Shown here: piece after piece, positions 51,350 to 60,564 of the stretch | Layout: each line of letters starts with the position of its first letter | How positions within the stretch are numbered: position 1 is the stretch's first letter | NCBI RefSeq assembly: GCF_900115625.1 | Contig: NZ_FOXD01000007.1 | Span: forward strand, 62,001-126,000 | Reading direction: 5' to 3' | Source of the DNA: Salibacterium halotolerans | GTDB taxonomy: Bacteria; Bacillota; Bacilli; Bacillales; Marinococcaceae | Length of the DNA stretch: 64,000 bases | The notes under the pieces: generated by a model | Told to the model about the DNA's origin: nothing | Seen by the model: only the letters and a program-made list of their open reading frames with translations | The model's database searches: none | Translations under genes and position numbers: made by a program

Positions 51350-52416
51350 TTTAGTGTTCCACCTTTCTCTAAGTGATCCCAGATGCCGAGCATATACATT
51401 ATGCCTAGTGCTCTGTCATAAAGACCGTATCCAGGTCTGCAGTTCTCTCCCCATAAATGGCGGCCGTGATCCGGGCGGATATAGCCTGTATAGCCTATAT
51501 CATGATAAGCCTGGATCACTTCGACAATATCAACAGAGCCGTCCCCTGCCCGGTGTGATGTTTCAATAAAGTCACCATTATGAAACCTGCGCACATTACG
51601 GACATGAGCAAAATGAATACGATCGTGAAACTCATGAATCATCGCGGGAATATCATTGTCCGGATGAGCGCCCAGCGCTCCGCTGCACAGCGTAATGCCG
51701 TTGTACCCGCTTTCCACCAGGGCGGTCAGTCTTTTTAGATCATTACGCCCGGTTATAATCCGGGGAAGGCCGAAAACCGACCAGGGCGGATCATCCGGGT
51801 GAATCGCCATCCTGACATCACATTCCTTGCAGACCGGAATCACTCTTTCCAGGAAATACTGCAGATTCCCCCAAAGGTCTTCTGCCGTAATATCTTTATA
51901 TTGATCAATTAAACCTTGTATATGTTCAAGCCTTCCCGGCTCCCACCCAGGCATCGTAAACTCCGGGTTTTCTGTAATTTTTTGAATCAGTTCTTCCGGG
52001 GTAATATTTTCAATTTGACTGTTTTCATAAAAGAGGGCCGTAGAGCCATCTCCCAGTTCCTTATGAAGATCCGTTCGTATCCAGTCAAACACCGGCATAA
52101 AGTTGTAACATATCACCTTTACTCCGGAAGCCGCGAGATTTCGTATCGTTTCTACATAGTTGTCTATGTATGTTTCCCGCGAAGGAAGTCCAAGCTTGAT
52201 ATCTTCATGAACATTCACACTCTCCACCACTTCGGCGTGTAAACCATGGGAATGAATCAAGTCTACAGTTTGCTCAATCTTCTCTTTCTCCCAGATTTCT
52301 CCCGGCTGCTTTTCATGAAGAGCCCAGGCTGCTCCACCTGTTCCGGGTATTTGATTAATATCGTTTAATAAAACGCTGTCATTGTCTTCACCGTACCAAC
52401 GAAAAATCATATTCAT
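51346..52416 (-). CDS. uxuA: Mannonate dehydratase
   Basis: 356 aa, normal for UxuA. MIFRWYGEDNDSVLL, HSHGLHAEVVESVNVHE, MAIHPDDPPWSVFGLPRI (core HPDDPPW) and RPDHGRHLWGE are strongly conserved family segments that bind the metal. It dehydrates D-mannonate to 2-keto-3-deoxygluconate. First gene of the uxuA-uxuB operon, divergent from gntR. Confidence 0.96.
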   Translation of the reverse strand: MNMIFRWYGEDNDSVLLNDINQIPGTGGAAWALHEKQPGEIWEKEKIEQTVDLIHSHGLHAEVVESVNVHEDIKLGLPSRETYIDNYVETIRNLAASGVKVICYNFMPVFDWIRTDLHKELGDGSTALFYENSQIENITPEELIQKITENPEFTMPGWEPGRLEHIQGLIDQYKDITAEDLWGNLQYFLERVIPVCKECDVRMAIHPDDPPWSVFGLPRIITGRNDLKRLTALVESGYNGITLCSGALGAHPDNDIPAMIHEFHDRIHFAHVRNVRRFHNGDFIETSHRAGDGSVDIVEVIQAYHDIGYTGYIRPDHGRHLWGENCRPGYGLYDRALGIMYMLGIWDHLEKGGTLK

Positions 52417-52472
52417 AACCGTTACCCCATTTCAGCAACATTGTACTGTTACTTCATCTTTCAATTCATTTG

Positions 52473-52487
52473 TTGTATACTAGTATA
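52473..52487. promoter_or_regulatory. GntR operator candidate, uxuA side
   Basis: TTGTATACTAGTATA. An inverted near-copy lies at 52568-52582. Both contain the palindromic core GTATAC-type centre expected for FadR-subfamily regulators. Confidence 0.7.
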
Positions 52488-52567
52488 TAAGAATCGCCGA
52501 TCCAAATCAACCAGAAATTAAAGCGCTGACATTTTTTAAAAATTGAAGGTTGTGAAGAAATTTTCAG

Positions 52568-52582
52568 TATGCTAGTATACAA
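52568..52582. promoter_or_regulatory. GntR operator candidate, gntR side
   Basis: TATGCTAGTATACAA is the reverse complement of the uxuA-side site with one difference, 95 bp away. Both sites flank the divergent promoters, so one regulator can control both operons. Confidence 0.7.
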
Positions 52583-52622
52583 ATATGTTAATAAGCTGTT
52601 TTTTTGAAAGGGGGAAAAGAAA

Positions 52623-53294
52623 ATATCACAACAGTCTATGAGAAGTAATGGGTACAGCGCCATCAAAGATCAGATCATCAAACTGGAAATCCATCCCGGA
52701 CAGAAAGTTACAGAAAACGAGCTCGCGGAACGGTTTGACGTCAGCCGCACTCCCATTCGCGAGGCCATTGTGCGTTTATCCCAGGAAGGGTTAATTGATG
52801 TTTATCCACAGCGGGGCACATTTGTCTCCCTTATCGATGAAGAACATGTCGAAGAAGGACGCTTTATGAGAGAGCACATGGAAATAGCCGTCGCAAGACT
52901 GGCTTGTGAGAAACTTTCCGCTACTGCTCTTCAGGATTTATCAGAAAACCTTGTCCTTCAGGAAATGAGCGTAAAAGAGAAAAACTATCAGAGAATCTTC
53001 CAGCTGGATGAGGATTTTCACCGGATCATTTTTGCCGGCTGTAAAAAGCAGAGAACATGGCAGTCGGTACAGAGCATGATGGTAAATCTGAACCGGACCA
53101 GAATGCTCAGTCTGGCTTCTGAGTACAACTGGGAAATGATTTTAAATCAACACCAGAAAATTTATGAAGCCATTAAAAATAAGAAACCGGGCGAAGCTGA
53201 ACACGTAATGAAAGAACATTTATCCTTGGTCAATATTGACCTGGCAGAATTAAAAGAACGCTATGCCAGTTATTTTCAAGGAGTCGAAACGTAA
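52623..53294 (+). CDS. GntR/FadR-family hexuronate regulator
   Basis: 223 aa if translation starts at an ATA at 52623; 218 aa from the ATG at 52638. The only ribosome site, AAAGGGGG (52607-52614), is 8 nt before the ATA but 23 nt before the ATG, so the start is uncertain. Winged HTH (ENELAERFDVSRTPIREAIVRL) at residues about 25-80 and an FCD ligand domain (about 85-215) with metal-type His residues (DEDFHRIIF, HQKIYEAI, MKEHL). It presumably represses uxuAB and its own operon until a hexuronate intermediate binds. First gene of gntR-uxaC-TRAP. Confidence 0.9.
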   Translation: MSQQSMRSNGYSAIKDQIIKLEIHPGQKVTENELAERFDVSRTPIREAIVRLSQEGLIDVYPQRGTFVSLIDEEHVEEGRFMREHMEIAVARLACEKLSATALQDLSENLVLQEMSVKEKNYQRIFQLDEDFHRIIFAGCKKQRTWQSVQSMMVNLNRTRMLSLASEYNWEMILNQHQKIYEAIKNKKPGEAEHVMKEHLSLVNIDLAELKERYASYFQGVET

Positions 53295-53297
53295 AAC

Positions 53298-54536
53298 ATG
53301 GGGCGGTATTCTATGAATCTTCAGGAAAATGTAAACGACGTCATTCAAAAGACACCTGTGCTGGATATGCATACTCATCTTTTTCCTTCAGCGTTTCATC
53401 AACTCTGTTTAACCGGTATTGACGAGCTGCTGACGTATCACTATCTGGTATCGGAAGCATTTTTATGGTTGGATATGGAGTATGCTTCGTTTTTCGAACG
53501 GCCCAAAACGGAACAGGCGGAGATTGTATGGAACACCTTGTTTGTACAGCGTTCTCCCATAAGCGAAGCATCCCAGGGAATACTGACGGTGCTTCAGGAA
53601 CTGGGGATCCCTTTTTCCAGGGATCTGAATGATATTCGATCCCGCTTTGCTGCTTTCGATCACAACGATTACCCCGAGTATCTAATGAAGGTGGCGAACA
53701 TTTCTTCCATTGTAATGACAAATAATCCGTTTGATGCTGCCGAAAGGAAGTATTGGGACAGCCATACAACATTTTCACGAGAAACATTCCTTCCAGCCCT
53801 GCGGGTCGATCCCTTGATCAGTCACTGGACCGAAGCCGCCATAACGCTTAGAAATGATGGCTTTCCTGTATCAGACACGGTGAATGATCAAACCATTGAA
53901 ACGGCGAAACAGTATATACGTTCTTGGGTGGAGACAATGAATCCTGTTTATATCGCTGCATCTCTGCCATGGGATTTCCCTAAAAGCAACGTTGAAAGCG
54001 CTTTACTAGAAAGGTGTGTTCTGGCTGTCTGTCAGGATTATAACCTGCCTTTATCTTTAATGATAGGAACAAAAAGAGGACTTAACCCTGATCTTCAAAT
54101 GGGCGGAGACAGTACCGGACAATTTAATTTTGAATATTTAGAAAACATATGTATGCAGCATCCGAATCAGAAGTTTCTCATTACTATGTTATCCCGGGAA
54201 AACCAATATGAACTGACCGTTCTCGCGCAAAAGTTCCGCAATGTGATGGTATTTGGCTGCTGGTGGTATTTAAATACACCCCAGTTCATGGAAGAGATCA
54301 CGCAAATGCGCATGAGCCAGCTGGGAATACGGTTTATTCCACAGCATTCGGACTGCCGGGTGATGGAACAATTAATCTATAAGTGGAAACATTTTAAAGA
54401 CGTGTTTTCCGGGTTATTGTACAAGCACTACGAGGCCCTTGAAACGAAAGGGATACCTGTATCCCGGTCTGATATAGAGAACGATGTCTATGCTATGTTT
54501 CAAACGAACTTCCGGCATTTTATTACTAAAAAATAA
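53298..54536 (+). CDS. uxaC: Divergent glucuronate isomerase (UxaC family)
   Basis: 412 aa, shorter than E. coli UxaC (about 470). The metal motif TPVLDMHTHLFP (HxH) is at the N-terminus, TNNPFDAAERKYW and FLPALRVDPL follow, and MVFGCWWYLNTP is near the end. It isomerises glucuronate/galacturonate to fructuronate/tagaturonate, feeding UxuB. The start may be 53298 or the in-frame ATG at 53313 (GGGGCGG upstream). Context with uxuAB and a TRAP uptake system supports the call. Confidence 0.82.
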   Translation: MGRYSMNLQENVNDVIQKTPVLDMHTHLFPSAFHQLCLTGIDELLTYHYLVSEAFLWLDMEYASFFERPKTEQAEIVWNTLFVQRSPISEASQGILTVLQELGIPFSRDLNDIRSRFAAFDHNDYPEYLMKVANISSIVMTNNPFDAAERKYWDSHTTFSRETFLPALRVDPLISHWTEAAITLRNDGFPVSDTVNDQTIETAKQYIRSWVETMNPVYIAASLPWDFPKSNVESALLERCVLAVCQDYNLPLSLMIGTKRGLNPDLQMGGDSTGQFNFEYLENICMQHPNQKFLITMLSRENQYELTVLAQKFRNVMVFGCWWYLNTPQFMEEITQMRMSQLGIRFIPQHSDCRVMEQLIYKWKHFKDVFSGLLYKHYEALETKGIPVSRSDIENDVYAMFQTNFRHFITKK

Positions 54537-54550
54537 GGAGTGAACAAACA

Positions 54551-55588
54551 ATGAAACAACTTTTTTCTATATTGACAACAGCCAGTCTTCTTTTCCTGGC
54601 AGCCTGTGGTGGAGGAAGCTCCAGCGGGAGCGGGGAAGAAAACGGAGAAGGATCTCAGGACAGCGGCGGGAGTGAAGAATCTTATACGCTGCAGATTGGT
54701 ATTGTCGTTTCTGAAAACGATCCCATGTATGAAGGACTGGAACAATTCAAGAGTAACGTGGAAGAAAAAACTGATGGTAATCTAACTGTAGAGTTATTTC
54801 CTAACTCATCTTTGGGAGATACACCGGAAATACAGGAACAGGCCATCTCCGGTGCGAATGTCGGAACACTGGCCGACGCCGCTATCATGTCGGACTATAA
54901 ACAGGAAATCGGAATCCTTCAGGGGCCTTACCTTTTTGAAAACTATGAACAGATTCAAAAAGTCACGAATTCCGACCTTTTTGCAGGATGGAAAGAAGAT
55001 CTCGCATCGGAAAACAACCTTCAGATCCTTTCATTTAACTGGTTCCAGGGATCCAGACATATCATCAGCAATAATGAAATACGGACTCCGGAAGACCTGA
55101 ACGGTCAGAACTTAAGAACAATCGGCGCCGATATTTTCACGGAAACAATTGAAGCGATGGGAGCAAATGCCACCGGGCTGGACTGGGCGGAAGTTTACTC
55201 CGGCATTCAGCAAGGCGTGATTGACGGTGCAGAAGCCCAACATTCTGCAACCCATGGAGCCAGCCTTTATGAAGTAGCCGATTATTATTCCAAGACGAAT
55301 CATATCCAGCTCATCACCGGCCTTGTTGTCGGAGCAGATTGGTTCAGCAGCCTGCCGGAAGAATATCAGAATATCGTAAATGAAGAAGCCAAAGCAGCGG
55401 GCCAGTATGCATCTGAAACCGTTATGGATAGTTCCAGTGAATATGAAAGCATGATGGAAGACGAAGGAATGACCATTATCGAACCGGATACTGCTCCGTT
55501 TAAAGAAGCGACAAAAGGTGTGTATGAAGAATTCGAAGGATATCCGGAACTGAGGGACCAGATCACGGAAATCATTGAAAACGAGTAA
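54551..55588 (+). CDS. TRAP transporter substrate-binding lipoprotein (DctP)
   Basis: 345 aa. Lipobox FLAAC near residue 19 and a Gly/Ser/Glu-rich linker. The DctP fold shows GLEQFKSNVEEKTDGNLTVELFPNSSLGD (core TDGNLTVELFPNSSLGD), WFQGSRHIISN and GADIFTETIEAMGANATGLDWAEVYSGIQQGVIDGAE (core AEVYSGIQQGVIDG). The conserved Arg that contacts a carboxylate is in LRTIGADIF. Hexuronate is the probable ligand from context. First of three TRAP genes. Confidence 0.93.
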   Translation: MKQLFSILTTASLLFLAACGGGSSSGSGEENGEGSQDSGGSEESYTLQIGIVVSENDPMYEGLEQFKSNVEEKTDGNLTVELFPNSSLGDTPEIQEQAISGANVGTLADAAIMSDYKQEIGILQGPYLFENYEQIQKVTNSDLFAGWKEDLASENNLQILSFNWFQGSRHIISNNEIRTPEDLNGQNLRTIGADIFTETIEAMGANATGLDWAEVYSGIQQGVIDGAEAQHSATHGASLYEVADYYSKTNHIQLITGLVVGADWFSSLPEEYQNIVNEEAKAAGQYASETVMDSSSEYESMMEDEGMTIIEPDTAPFKEATKGVYEEFEGYPELRDQITEIIENE

Positions 55589-55609
55589 TTTTACAGGAGG
55601 GACTCTATC

Positions 55610-56128
55610 TTGAAACATCTAGCCGTTATCTTAACAAGAATTGAAGATATTGCTACCAAGCTGCTCCTCACCTCCATCGTCGTTTTGGTATTTTACTCCG
55701 CAATGGTCAGGTGGCTGGGAGTCCCTATTGCCTGGTCTGTAGAGATGGCTCAATTACTATTTATATGGCTTGTCTTTCTCGGGGCCAATCAGGCCCTTCG
55801 AAAAAACCGGCATATAGGCGTGGATATTTTCACCAACAAACTTCCTGAAAAAGGAAAAGCAATATTGAATATAGTGACAGACTGCCTCATTGCCGGTTTT
55901 CTTCTCATTATTATCATCTATGGTACACAGCACGCATTCGATCATGCGTTGCGGAGCGTACAGAATCTGCCGATCAGCTATTCCTATATCACATCGTCCG
56001 TGCCGGCAGGGTGCGCTTTAATGCTTTTGACACTACTTATAAAATGGATGTCTTTCTTTTTCCGAAGCAATCAGCAGACGTCCCTCACGGAGGACACTGA
56101 CAGTGATTTAAGGGGGAAACTATCGTGA
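55610..56128 (+). CDS. TRAP transporter small permease (DctQ)
   Basis: 172 aa from a TTG preceded by AGGAGGG. Four helices in the DctQ pattern with VEMAQLLFIWLVFLGANQALRKNRHIGVDIF (core FLGANQALRKNRHIGVD). It supports the large permease and overlaps its GTG start by 4 nt. Confidence 0.92.
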   Translation: MKHLAVILTRIEDIATKLLLTSIVVLVFYSAMVRWLGVPIAWSVEMAQLLFIWLVFLGANQALRKNRHIGVDIFTNKLPEKGKAILNIVTDCLIAGFLLIIIIYGTQHAFDHALRSVQNLPISYSYITSSVPAGCALMLLTLLIKWMSFFFRSNQQTSLTEDTDSDLRGKLS

Positions 56129-57405
56129 TCTGGGTTGTACTTTCTTTTGTGTTATTAATTATTCTTAATGTACCAATCGCTTTTTCTATTGGTATATCCG
56201 GGTTGATTTATTTTCTGCTGGATCCGAATCTCCCCATTAATTTGGCCATACAGCGTTTTGCATCCGGAACCCAGTCCTTCCCCCTGCTTGCTGTCCCATT
56301 CTTTGTACTGGCGGGGAATTTACTGAATGCGACCGGAATAACCGAGCGTCTTATTCATTTTGCTAATGCGTTAACAGGACACTTGGCCGGAGGTCTTGCT
56401 CATGTTTCCATCATATTAAGTGCGATGATGGGCGGTGTTTCCGGTTCAGCCAACGCCGATGCTGCCATGCAGAGCCGTATTATGGCTCCGCAGATGATCA
56501 CCAAAGGTTATTCCGGCGGGTTTTCCGTTTCCGTTATTGCTTTAAGTGCTTTGATCACAGCGACCATTCCTCCCAGCGTCGGTTTAATCCTATACGGCTT
56601 CGTCGGAGAAGTTTCCATCGGCCAGCTGTTTATCGCCGGTGTTGTGCCAGGTATCTTAATGACGATCACTTTAATGATAACCTCGACTCTCATTTCAAAG
56701 AAGAGAGGGTATAAGCCCGCAAACGTGGAACGCGCTTCGTTGAAAACGGTATGGAAAACCTTCAAAGAAAGCTTTTGGGGGCTTCTATTTCCCGTTATTC
56801 TGATAGTGGGGATCCGCTTTGGCGTTTTTACCGCTTCTGAAGCTGGAGCGTTTGCCGTCGTCTATGCGTTTTTAGTTGGAATGTTTATTTACAGGGAACT
56901 GGATTGGAAAAAACTTAATAAAGTCCTAAAAAATACCGTTGAAGATAATGCTGTGATTATGTTGATGATTGCTGCCGCTTCCATTCTTGGATATGCGATT
57001 ACATCAGCACGTGTGCCACAGCAGGCAACCGAGAGCATGCTTGCGCTCACGGATAATGGATTTCTCATTATGTTCATCGTATTACTCTTCCTGCTGATCG
57101 CAGGCATGGTGATGGAGGCAACGGTTAATACTTTGCTTCTTACCCCGATTCTACTGCCGATCATAACAAATATAGGTGTCGATCCGGTTCATTTCGGTAT
57201 TCTAATGATGACCATCGTAACCATGGGCGGAATGACTCCTCCCATCGGTGTCACGATGTATACCGCATGCTCTTTATCCAATGTCTCCGTGTATGATTAT
57301 ATGAAGGAGTCGGTTCCCTTTATCGTATCTATCATTGTGCTTGTCGTCATACTCGCCATCTTCCCTCAAATTTCATTATTCCTCCCCAATTTATTAATGC
57401 GCTAA
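56125..57405 (+). CDS. TRAP transporter large permease (DctM)
   Basis: 426 aa from a GTG (AGGGGGAAAC upstream). About 12 helices with PFFVLAGNLLNATGI, HVSIILSAMMGGVSGSANADAAMQS (core MGGVSGSANADAA), and MGGMTPPIGVTMYT, all typical of DctM. Uses the Na+ gradient to import the substrate delivered by the DctP protein. Last gene of the operon. Confidence 0.95.
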   Translation: MIWVVLSFVLLIILNVPIAFSIGISGLIYFLLDPNLPINLAIQRFASGTQSFPLLAVPFFVLAGNLLNATGITERLIHFANALTGHLAGGLAHVSIILSAMMGGVSGSANADAAMQSRIMAPQMITKGYSGGFSVSVIALSALITATIPPSVGLILYGFVGEVSIGQLFIAGVVPGILMTITLMITSTLISKKRGYKPANVERASLKTVWKTFKESFWGLLFPVILIVGIRFGVFTASEAGAFAVVYAFLVGMFIYRELDWKKLNKVLKNTVEDNAVIMLMIAAASILGYAITSARVPQQATESMLALTDNGFLIMFIVLLFLLIAGMVMEATVNTLLLTPILLPIITNIGVDPVHFGILMMTIVTMGGMTPPIGVTMYTACSLSNVSVYDYMKESVPFIVSIIVLVVILAIFPQISLFLPNLLMR

Positions 57406-57407
57406 GC

Positions 57408-57446
57408 ATAAGCGGTTCTTCTATGCAGAAGGGCCGCTTTATTTTT
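57408..57446 (+). terminator. Terminator of the TRAP operon
   Basis: AAGCGG and CCGCTT pair around CTTCT/AGAAG, followed by a T run. Confidence 0.88.
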
Positions 57447-57556
57447 CAGATTCTTGTTACTTGCACTTCATACTAACAGGGACTATAATATAGCCGCAAA
57501 ACCATTCCTGACATAGATTATGTACATCCTATGTCTTTTATAAAGAAGGCTCTCCT

Positions 57557-58125
57557 ATGATCGACGTCAAAGCGAAAGCTTTCTGGCTGCAACGCTGGCA
57601 CTCAGTGCTTCAGCACTGATGACCTTCGCCAACCTGTAATTTCCGCAGCCGCTCCCTTTGTTCTCAGAATCATTCGGTGTATCCGAAACAATGGCGAGCC
57701 TTCTGATTTCGGTGCCGTTATTTGTACTCGGCATCAGATTTTTTGTCTATACAGCGTTATCGGACGCATTCGGGAGCCGTATCATTATATTTCTTGCTAT
57801 AGGGTTTGGAACTGTCGGCACCCTTATCATAAGTGCCGCCCTTGCCTTTGAAATCATGCTGGCCGGACGGATATTTCAAGCGGCCGGGCTCGCCGGCATT
57901 CCGGTGGCAGGGATGGCATATATCAGTGAAGAGTACAAAACCCGGGCGATGATGATAGCAGTCGGTGACTACATCAGCTGTAACAGCCTCGGCAGGATGA
58001 GCGGCCGTGTCTTCAGCGGGATATTAACCGACCTCTGGAACTGGCGTGCGCGTTTCTTGTGATGGCAGTGTATTGGCCTACTGGCTCCTGCCGCCTTCAC
58101 AGAAATTTCAGCCCAGACCGTTTAA
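57557..58125 (+). pseudogene. MFS transporter pseudogene
   Basis: Fragments in several frames read as one MFS protein of the YybF/YnfM type: LSASALMTFANL, then an in-frame TAA, then FPQPLPLFSESFGVSETMASLLISVPLF through SGRVFSGILTDLWNWRA. After that a frameshift and a further break lead to LAYWLLPPSQKFQPRPF. At least one stop and two frameshifts; the C-terminal half is gone. Confidence 0.8.
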
Positions 58126-58230
58126 GCTGAAAACGATCATTGTTGTAGACATCGGAGCAGGCACAGGTAATTGTAGTTTTGAACTTGCTAAGAGTGGTTT
58201 AAATGTTTTAGCAGTATCAATTATCGGGCG
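58124..58230 (+). pseudogene. SAM-methyltransferase fragment
   Basis: IIVVDIGAGTGNCSFELA and KSGLNVLAVSI is motif I of a class I SAM-dependent methyltransferase. It directly continues the MFS remnant's frame and then turns into unrelated sequence (RESLIRVGANDAPLG). No start or end of a real gene is present. Confidence 0.65.
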
Positions 58231-58344
58231 CGAATCTTTAATAAGGGTTGGTGCCAATGATGCGCCATTAGGCCATTTTGTGGAACAAGGGTTTTGCCGT
58301 GAGCATGCCAGGTAATTAAACAGGACAGCTTTCAGGGATGGGAT

Positions 58345-58515
58345 GTGAAAAAATTGAAAAGGTCAATTTCCAAAGTTACCATAGCAGCAGGTCGTCGCCA
58401 GACCGTTGGGCTTAAATCGGACGGCACAGTGATTGCTGTGGGTGATAATAAATATGGCCAATGTGATGTAAGCGGTTGGCGTGGCATCCAACTGCCTAGC
58501 ATTAGATTTCAATGA
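58345..58515 (+). pseudogene. RCC1-repeat protein fragment
   Basis: 56 codons from a GTG contain one RCC1 repeat: VTIAAGRRQTVGLKSDGTVI followed by AVGDNKYGQCDVSGW. Family proteins have several such blades. The fragment runs into unrelated codons and a stop, so it is debris. Confidence 0.7.
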
Positions 58516-58694
58516 ATTGATCGATATTGGCAGGTGATTGACCTAAAAGCACAAATTATGCCGCAATCGGGCGCGATTGTGGAAAAACCACAAATTTAAA
58601 AGACTTTATTGTTACATCCATGAAGTGTTATTCAGCAATTGCACCAAAAATTAAACAACTTTATTGTCATTAAACAAGATGTTCCATGTCTTGT

Positions 58695-58868
58695 TTAAAA
58701 CGCATCAAATAAACTTCTTCCTTCTTCAACATCAACTAACAGATCAAGATCGCTTGCAGAATTGGCTTTGGATCGTACGACAGAACCAAACACTCTTACA
58801 TTTTTCATGACGTGTTCCTGCGCTTTTTCCAAAACCACACCGCGCTTTTCCTGAAGATCGTCTAACAT
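58695..58868 (-). pseudogene. mntA (MNT nucleotidyltransferase antitoxin) N-terminal remnant
   Basis: 57 aa with its own ATG and GTGAGGGA site. NVRVFGSVVRSKANSASDLDLLVDVEEGRSLFDAF contains the GSxxR...SDxDLLVD nucleotidyltransferase motif (core GSVVRSKANSASDLDLLVD). MntA antitoxins are about twice as long; the reading frame stops right after SLFDAF. The HepT partner remnant is at 50099-50222 on the same strand. Confidence 0.75.
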
Positions 58869-59052
58869 TCAAATCCCTCACAATCTTCATGTTTTTTTGT
58901 ATTCATTATACCATATTCCAACAAATTTTTATGTTGGAGAGTATCTTTTAACACAATCGAAAATAGTAGAAACCGGCGGATAAAAGATGGCAGAGCATTT
59001 TTTTCTATTTCCATCAACAAGTCGGCAGCTGGAACACCTCCGTGTTCTCCTG

Positions 59053-59559
59053 CTACTCGATTTTTCTTTGCTTCACCATTCCAGTCACAATCGGAGTGAA
59101 GACTCCAATCAGAATAATAGGCAGCATCCACACCCCTGCCCCTTCCCTCCAGCCCAGTGCAATAGTGATAGACTTCACTAAAAGAAAGGCAAACATAATC
59201 AGGCAGATATTTTTCAGCTGGTTCACCATCTTCCGGCTGTTGCGGTAAAAACGGGCGGCATTGGACGCATTCAACCGCTTGGGATAGTTGTGGATTTCCG
59301 GGAACTTTTCAAACAGCGTCATCAAAATAATAGTAAAAACCCCAACGCCCGGCAGGAGCAGGAGCTCCCATTTCGACCCCGAGCGGTCCACCTCCCCCGC
59401 TGCGTTATAATGGGCGGGAATCTGCTCCGGAAGCGCACTCCAGGTCAGGGGCAGAAAAACAAGAGAACAGAAAAAACAGAAATACCCGATGATATCCCAC
59501 ACTTTTTCGCTTTTTGTTTTTGGAATATTGATTTTAGGACGATCTTGAAATGCTGCCAT
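59053..59559 (-). CDS. DUF1648 membrane protein
   Basis: 168 aa with about four helices. LPEQIPAHYNAAGEVDRSGSKW is the DUF1648 signature (core IPAHYNAAGEVDRSGSK). The domain occurs in SdpI-like immunity/signal proteins, but the second SdpI half is absent. Function unknown. The 58869-59052 stretch beside it shows nothing I can support. Confidence 0.82.
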   Translation of the reverse strand: MAAFQDRPKINIPKTKSEKVWDIIGYFCFFCSLVFLPLTWSALPEQIPAHYNAAGEVDRSGSKWELLLLPGVGVFTIILMTLFEKFPEIHNYPKRLNASNAARFYRNSRKMVNQLKNICLIMFAFLLVKSITIALGWREGAGVWMLPIILIGVFTPIVTGMVKQRKIE

Positions 59560-59678
59560 CCATTCCTCTCCCTTTGAACAAACACTTCTATGCCTTCTTC
59601 GTATTTTTCATCATTGCAATCTATTCTTTACATTTAGGATAATGGAAATTACAACAGCTCACAAGAAGAGGTGATGGC

Positions 59679-60407
59679 ATGAGTGATTTGTCAGATATTC
59701 TAAAGGAATCGAATCATACCGTGGTAATGACCGGGGCGGGCATGTCCACTGAAAGCGGACTGCCGGATTTTCGTTCGAGTACAGGGTTATGGAAAAACCG
59801 TGACCCGGCGGCGCTGGCGAGTGTGGATGCGATGGAACACCACCGCGGCGATTTCTTTGAATTTTACCGGTCTCGCATCGAGGCGCTGCACGGCGTCGAG
59901 CCCAATGCCGGACACCGGATTCTCGCAAAGTGGGAAGAACAGAGTATTGTGCAGAGTGTAATTACGCAGAATGTGGACGGGCTTCATCAGCAGGCCGGAA
60001 GCCGTAACACGGCGGAACTGCACGGTTCCATCGCGGGACTGCGCTGCCATTCCTGCGGACACGAGACCGAGAACAGCCGCTACCTGGAACATGATACGAC
60101 CTGCCCTGTCTGCGGCGGGTTTCTCCGGCCGAGTATCGTGTTGTTTGGTGAAATGCTGCCGGAACAGGCTATTGCAACCGCGCAGCAGGAGGCCGCCCGG
60201 GCCGACCTTTTTCTTGTTCTCGGCACCAGTCTCACCGTCGCCCCTGCCTCGCATTTTCCAGCGGAGGCAAAACAGCAGGGCGCCCGGCTTGCCATTGTTA
60301 ATCAAACGCCGACCGACATGGATGACGAAGCAGACCTCCTCATTCAGGGAGAAAATATCAGCACCGTGCTCAGCGAAGCGGATGCCTGCCTTCAGGACGG
60401 ACCTTAA
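59679..60407 (+). CDS. SIR2-family NAD-dependent deacetylase (SrtN/CobB-like)
   Basis: 242 aa. GAGMSTESGLPDFRSSTGLW is the NAD-binding motif (core GAGMSTESGLPDFRS), TQNVDGLHQQAGSR and the catalytic His in ELHGS follow. A zinc site uses CHSCGH and CPVCGG. LGTSLTVAPASHFP and IVNQTPTD close the fold. It removes acyl groups from lysines; B. subtilis SrtN is the likely counterpart. Monocistronic. Confidence 0.95.
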   Translation: MSDLSDILKESNHTVVMTGAGMSTESGLPDFRSSTGLWKNRDPAALASVDAMEHHRGDFFEFYRSRIEALHGVEPNAGHRILAKWEEQSIVQSVITQNVDGLHQQAGSRNTAELHGSIAGLRCHSCGHETENSRYLEHDTTCPVCGGFLRPSIVLFGEMLPEQAIATAQQEAARADLFLVLGTSLTVAPASHFPAEAKQQGARLAIVNQTPTDMDDEADLLIQGENISTVLSEADACLQDGP

Positions 60408-60427
60408 TTCAGGGTCCGTTTTTTTAT
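60395..60427 (+). terminator. Terminator of the sirtuin gene
   Basis: ACGGACC and GGTCCGT stem followed by TTTTTT, overlapping the stop. Confidence 0.85.
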
Positions 60428-60564
60428 GATAACATCGCAGCACCCTTTCCTTTTCTTCCATAAAGTTTGAAAAATAATCTGACAACACATGCTTGTAATT
60501 GGAAATGATGTGATACTACTTCATTACATTTAAACGAAAGTCCGTCATACAAAAGGGTGTCTTT

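Noticed and set aside
58862-59131. 89-codon open frame on the minus strand next to the DUF1648 gene
   Set aside because: It overlaps the DUF1648 coding region in another frame, has no ribosome site and no family features.
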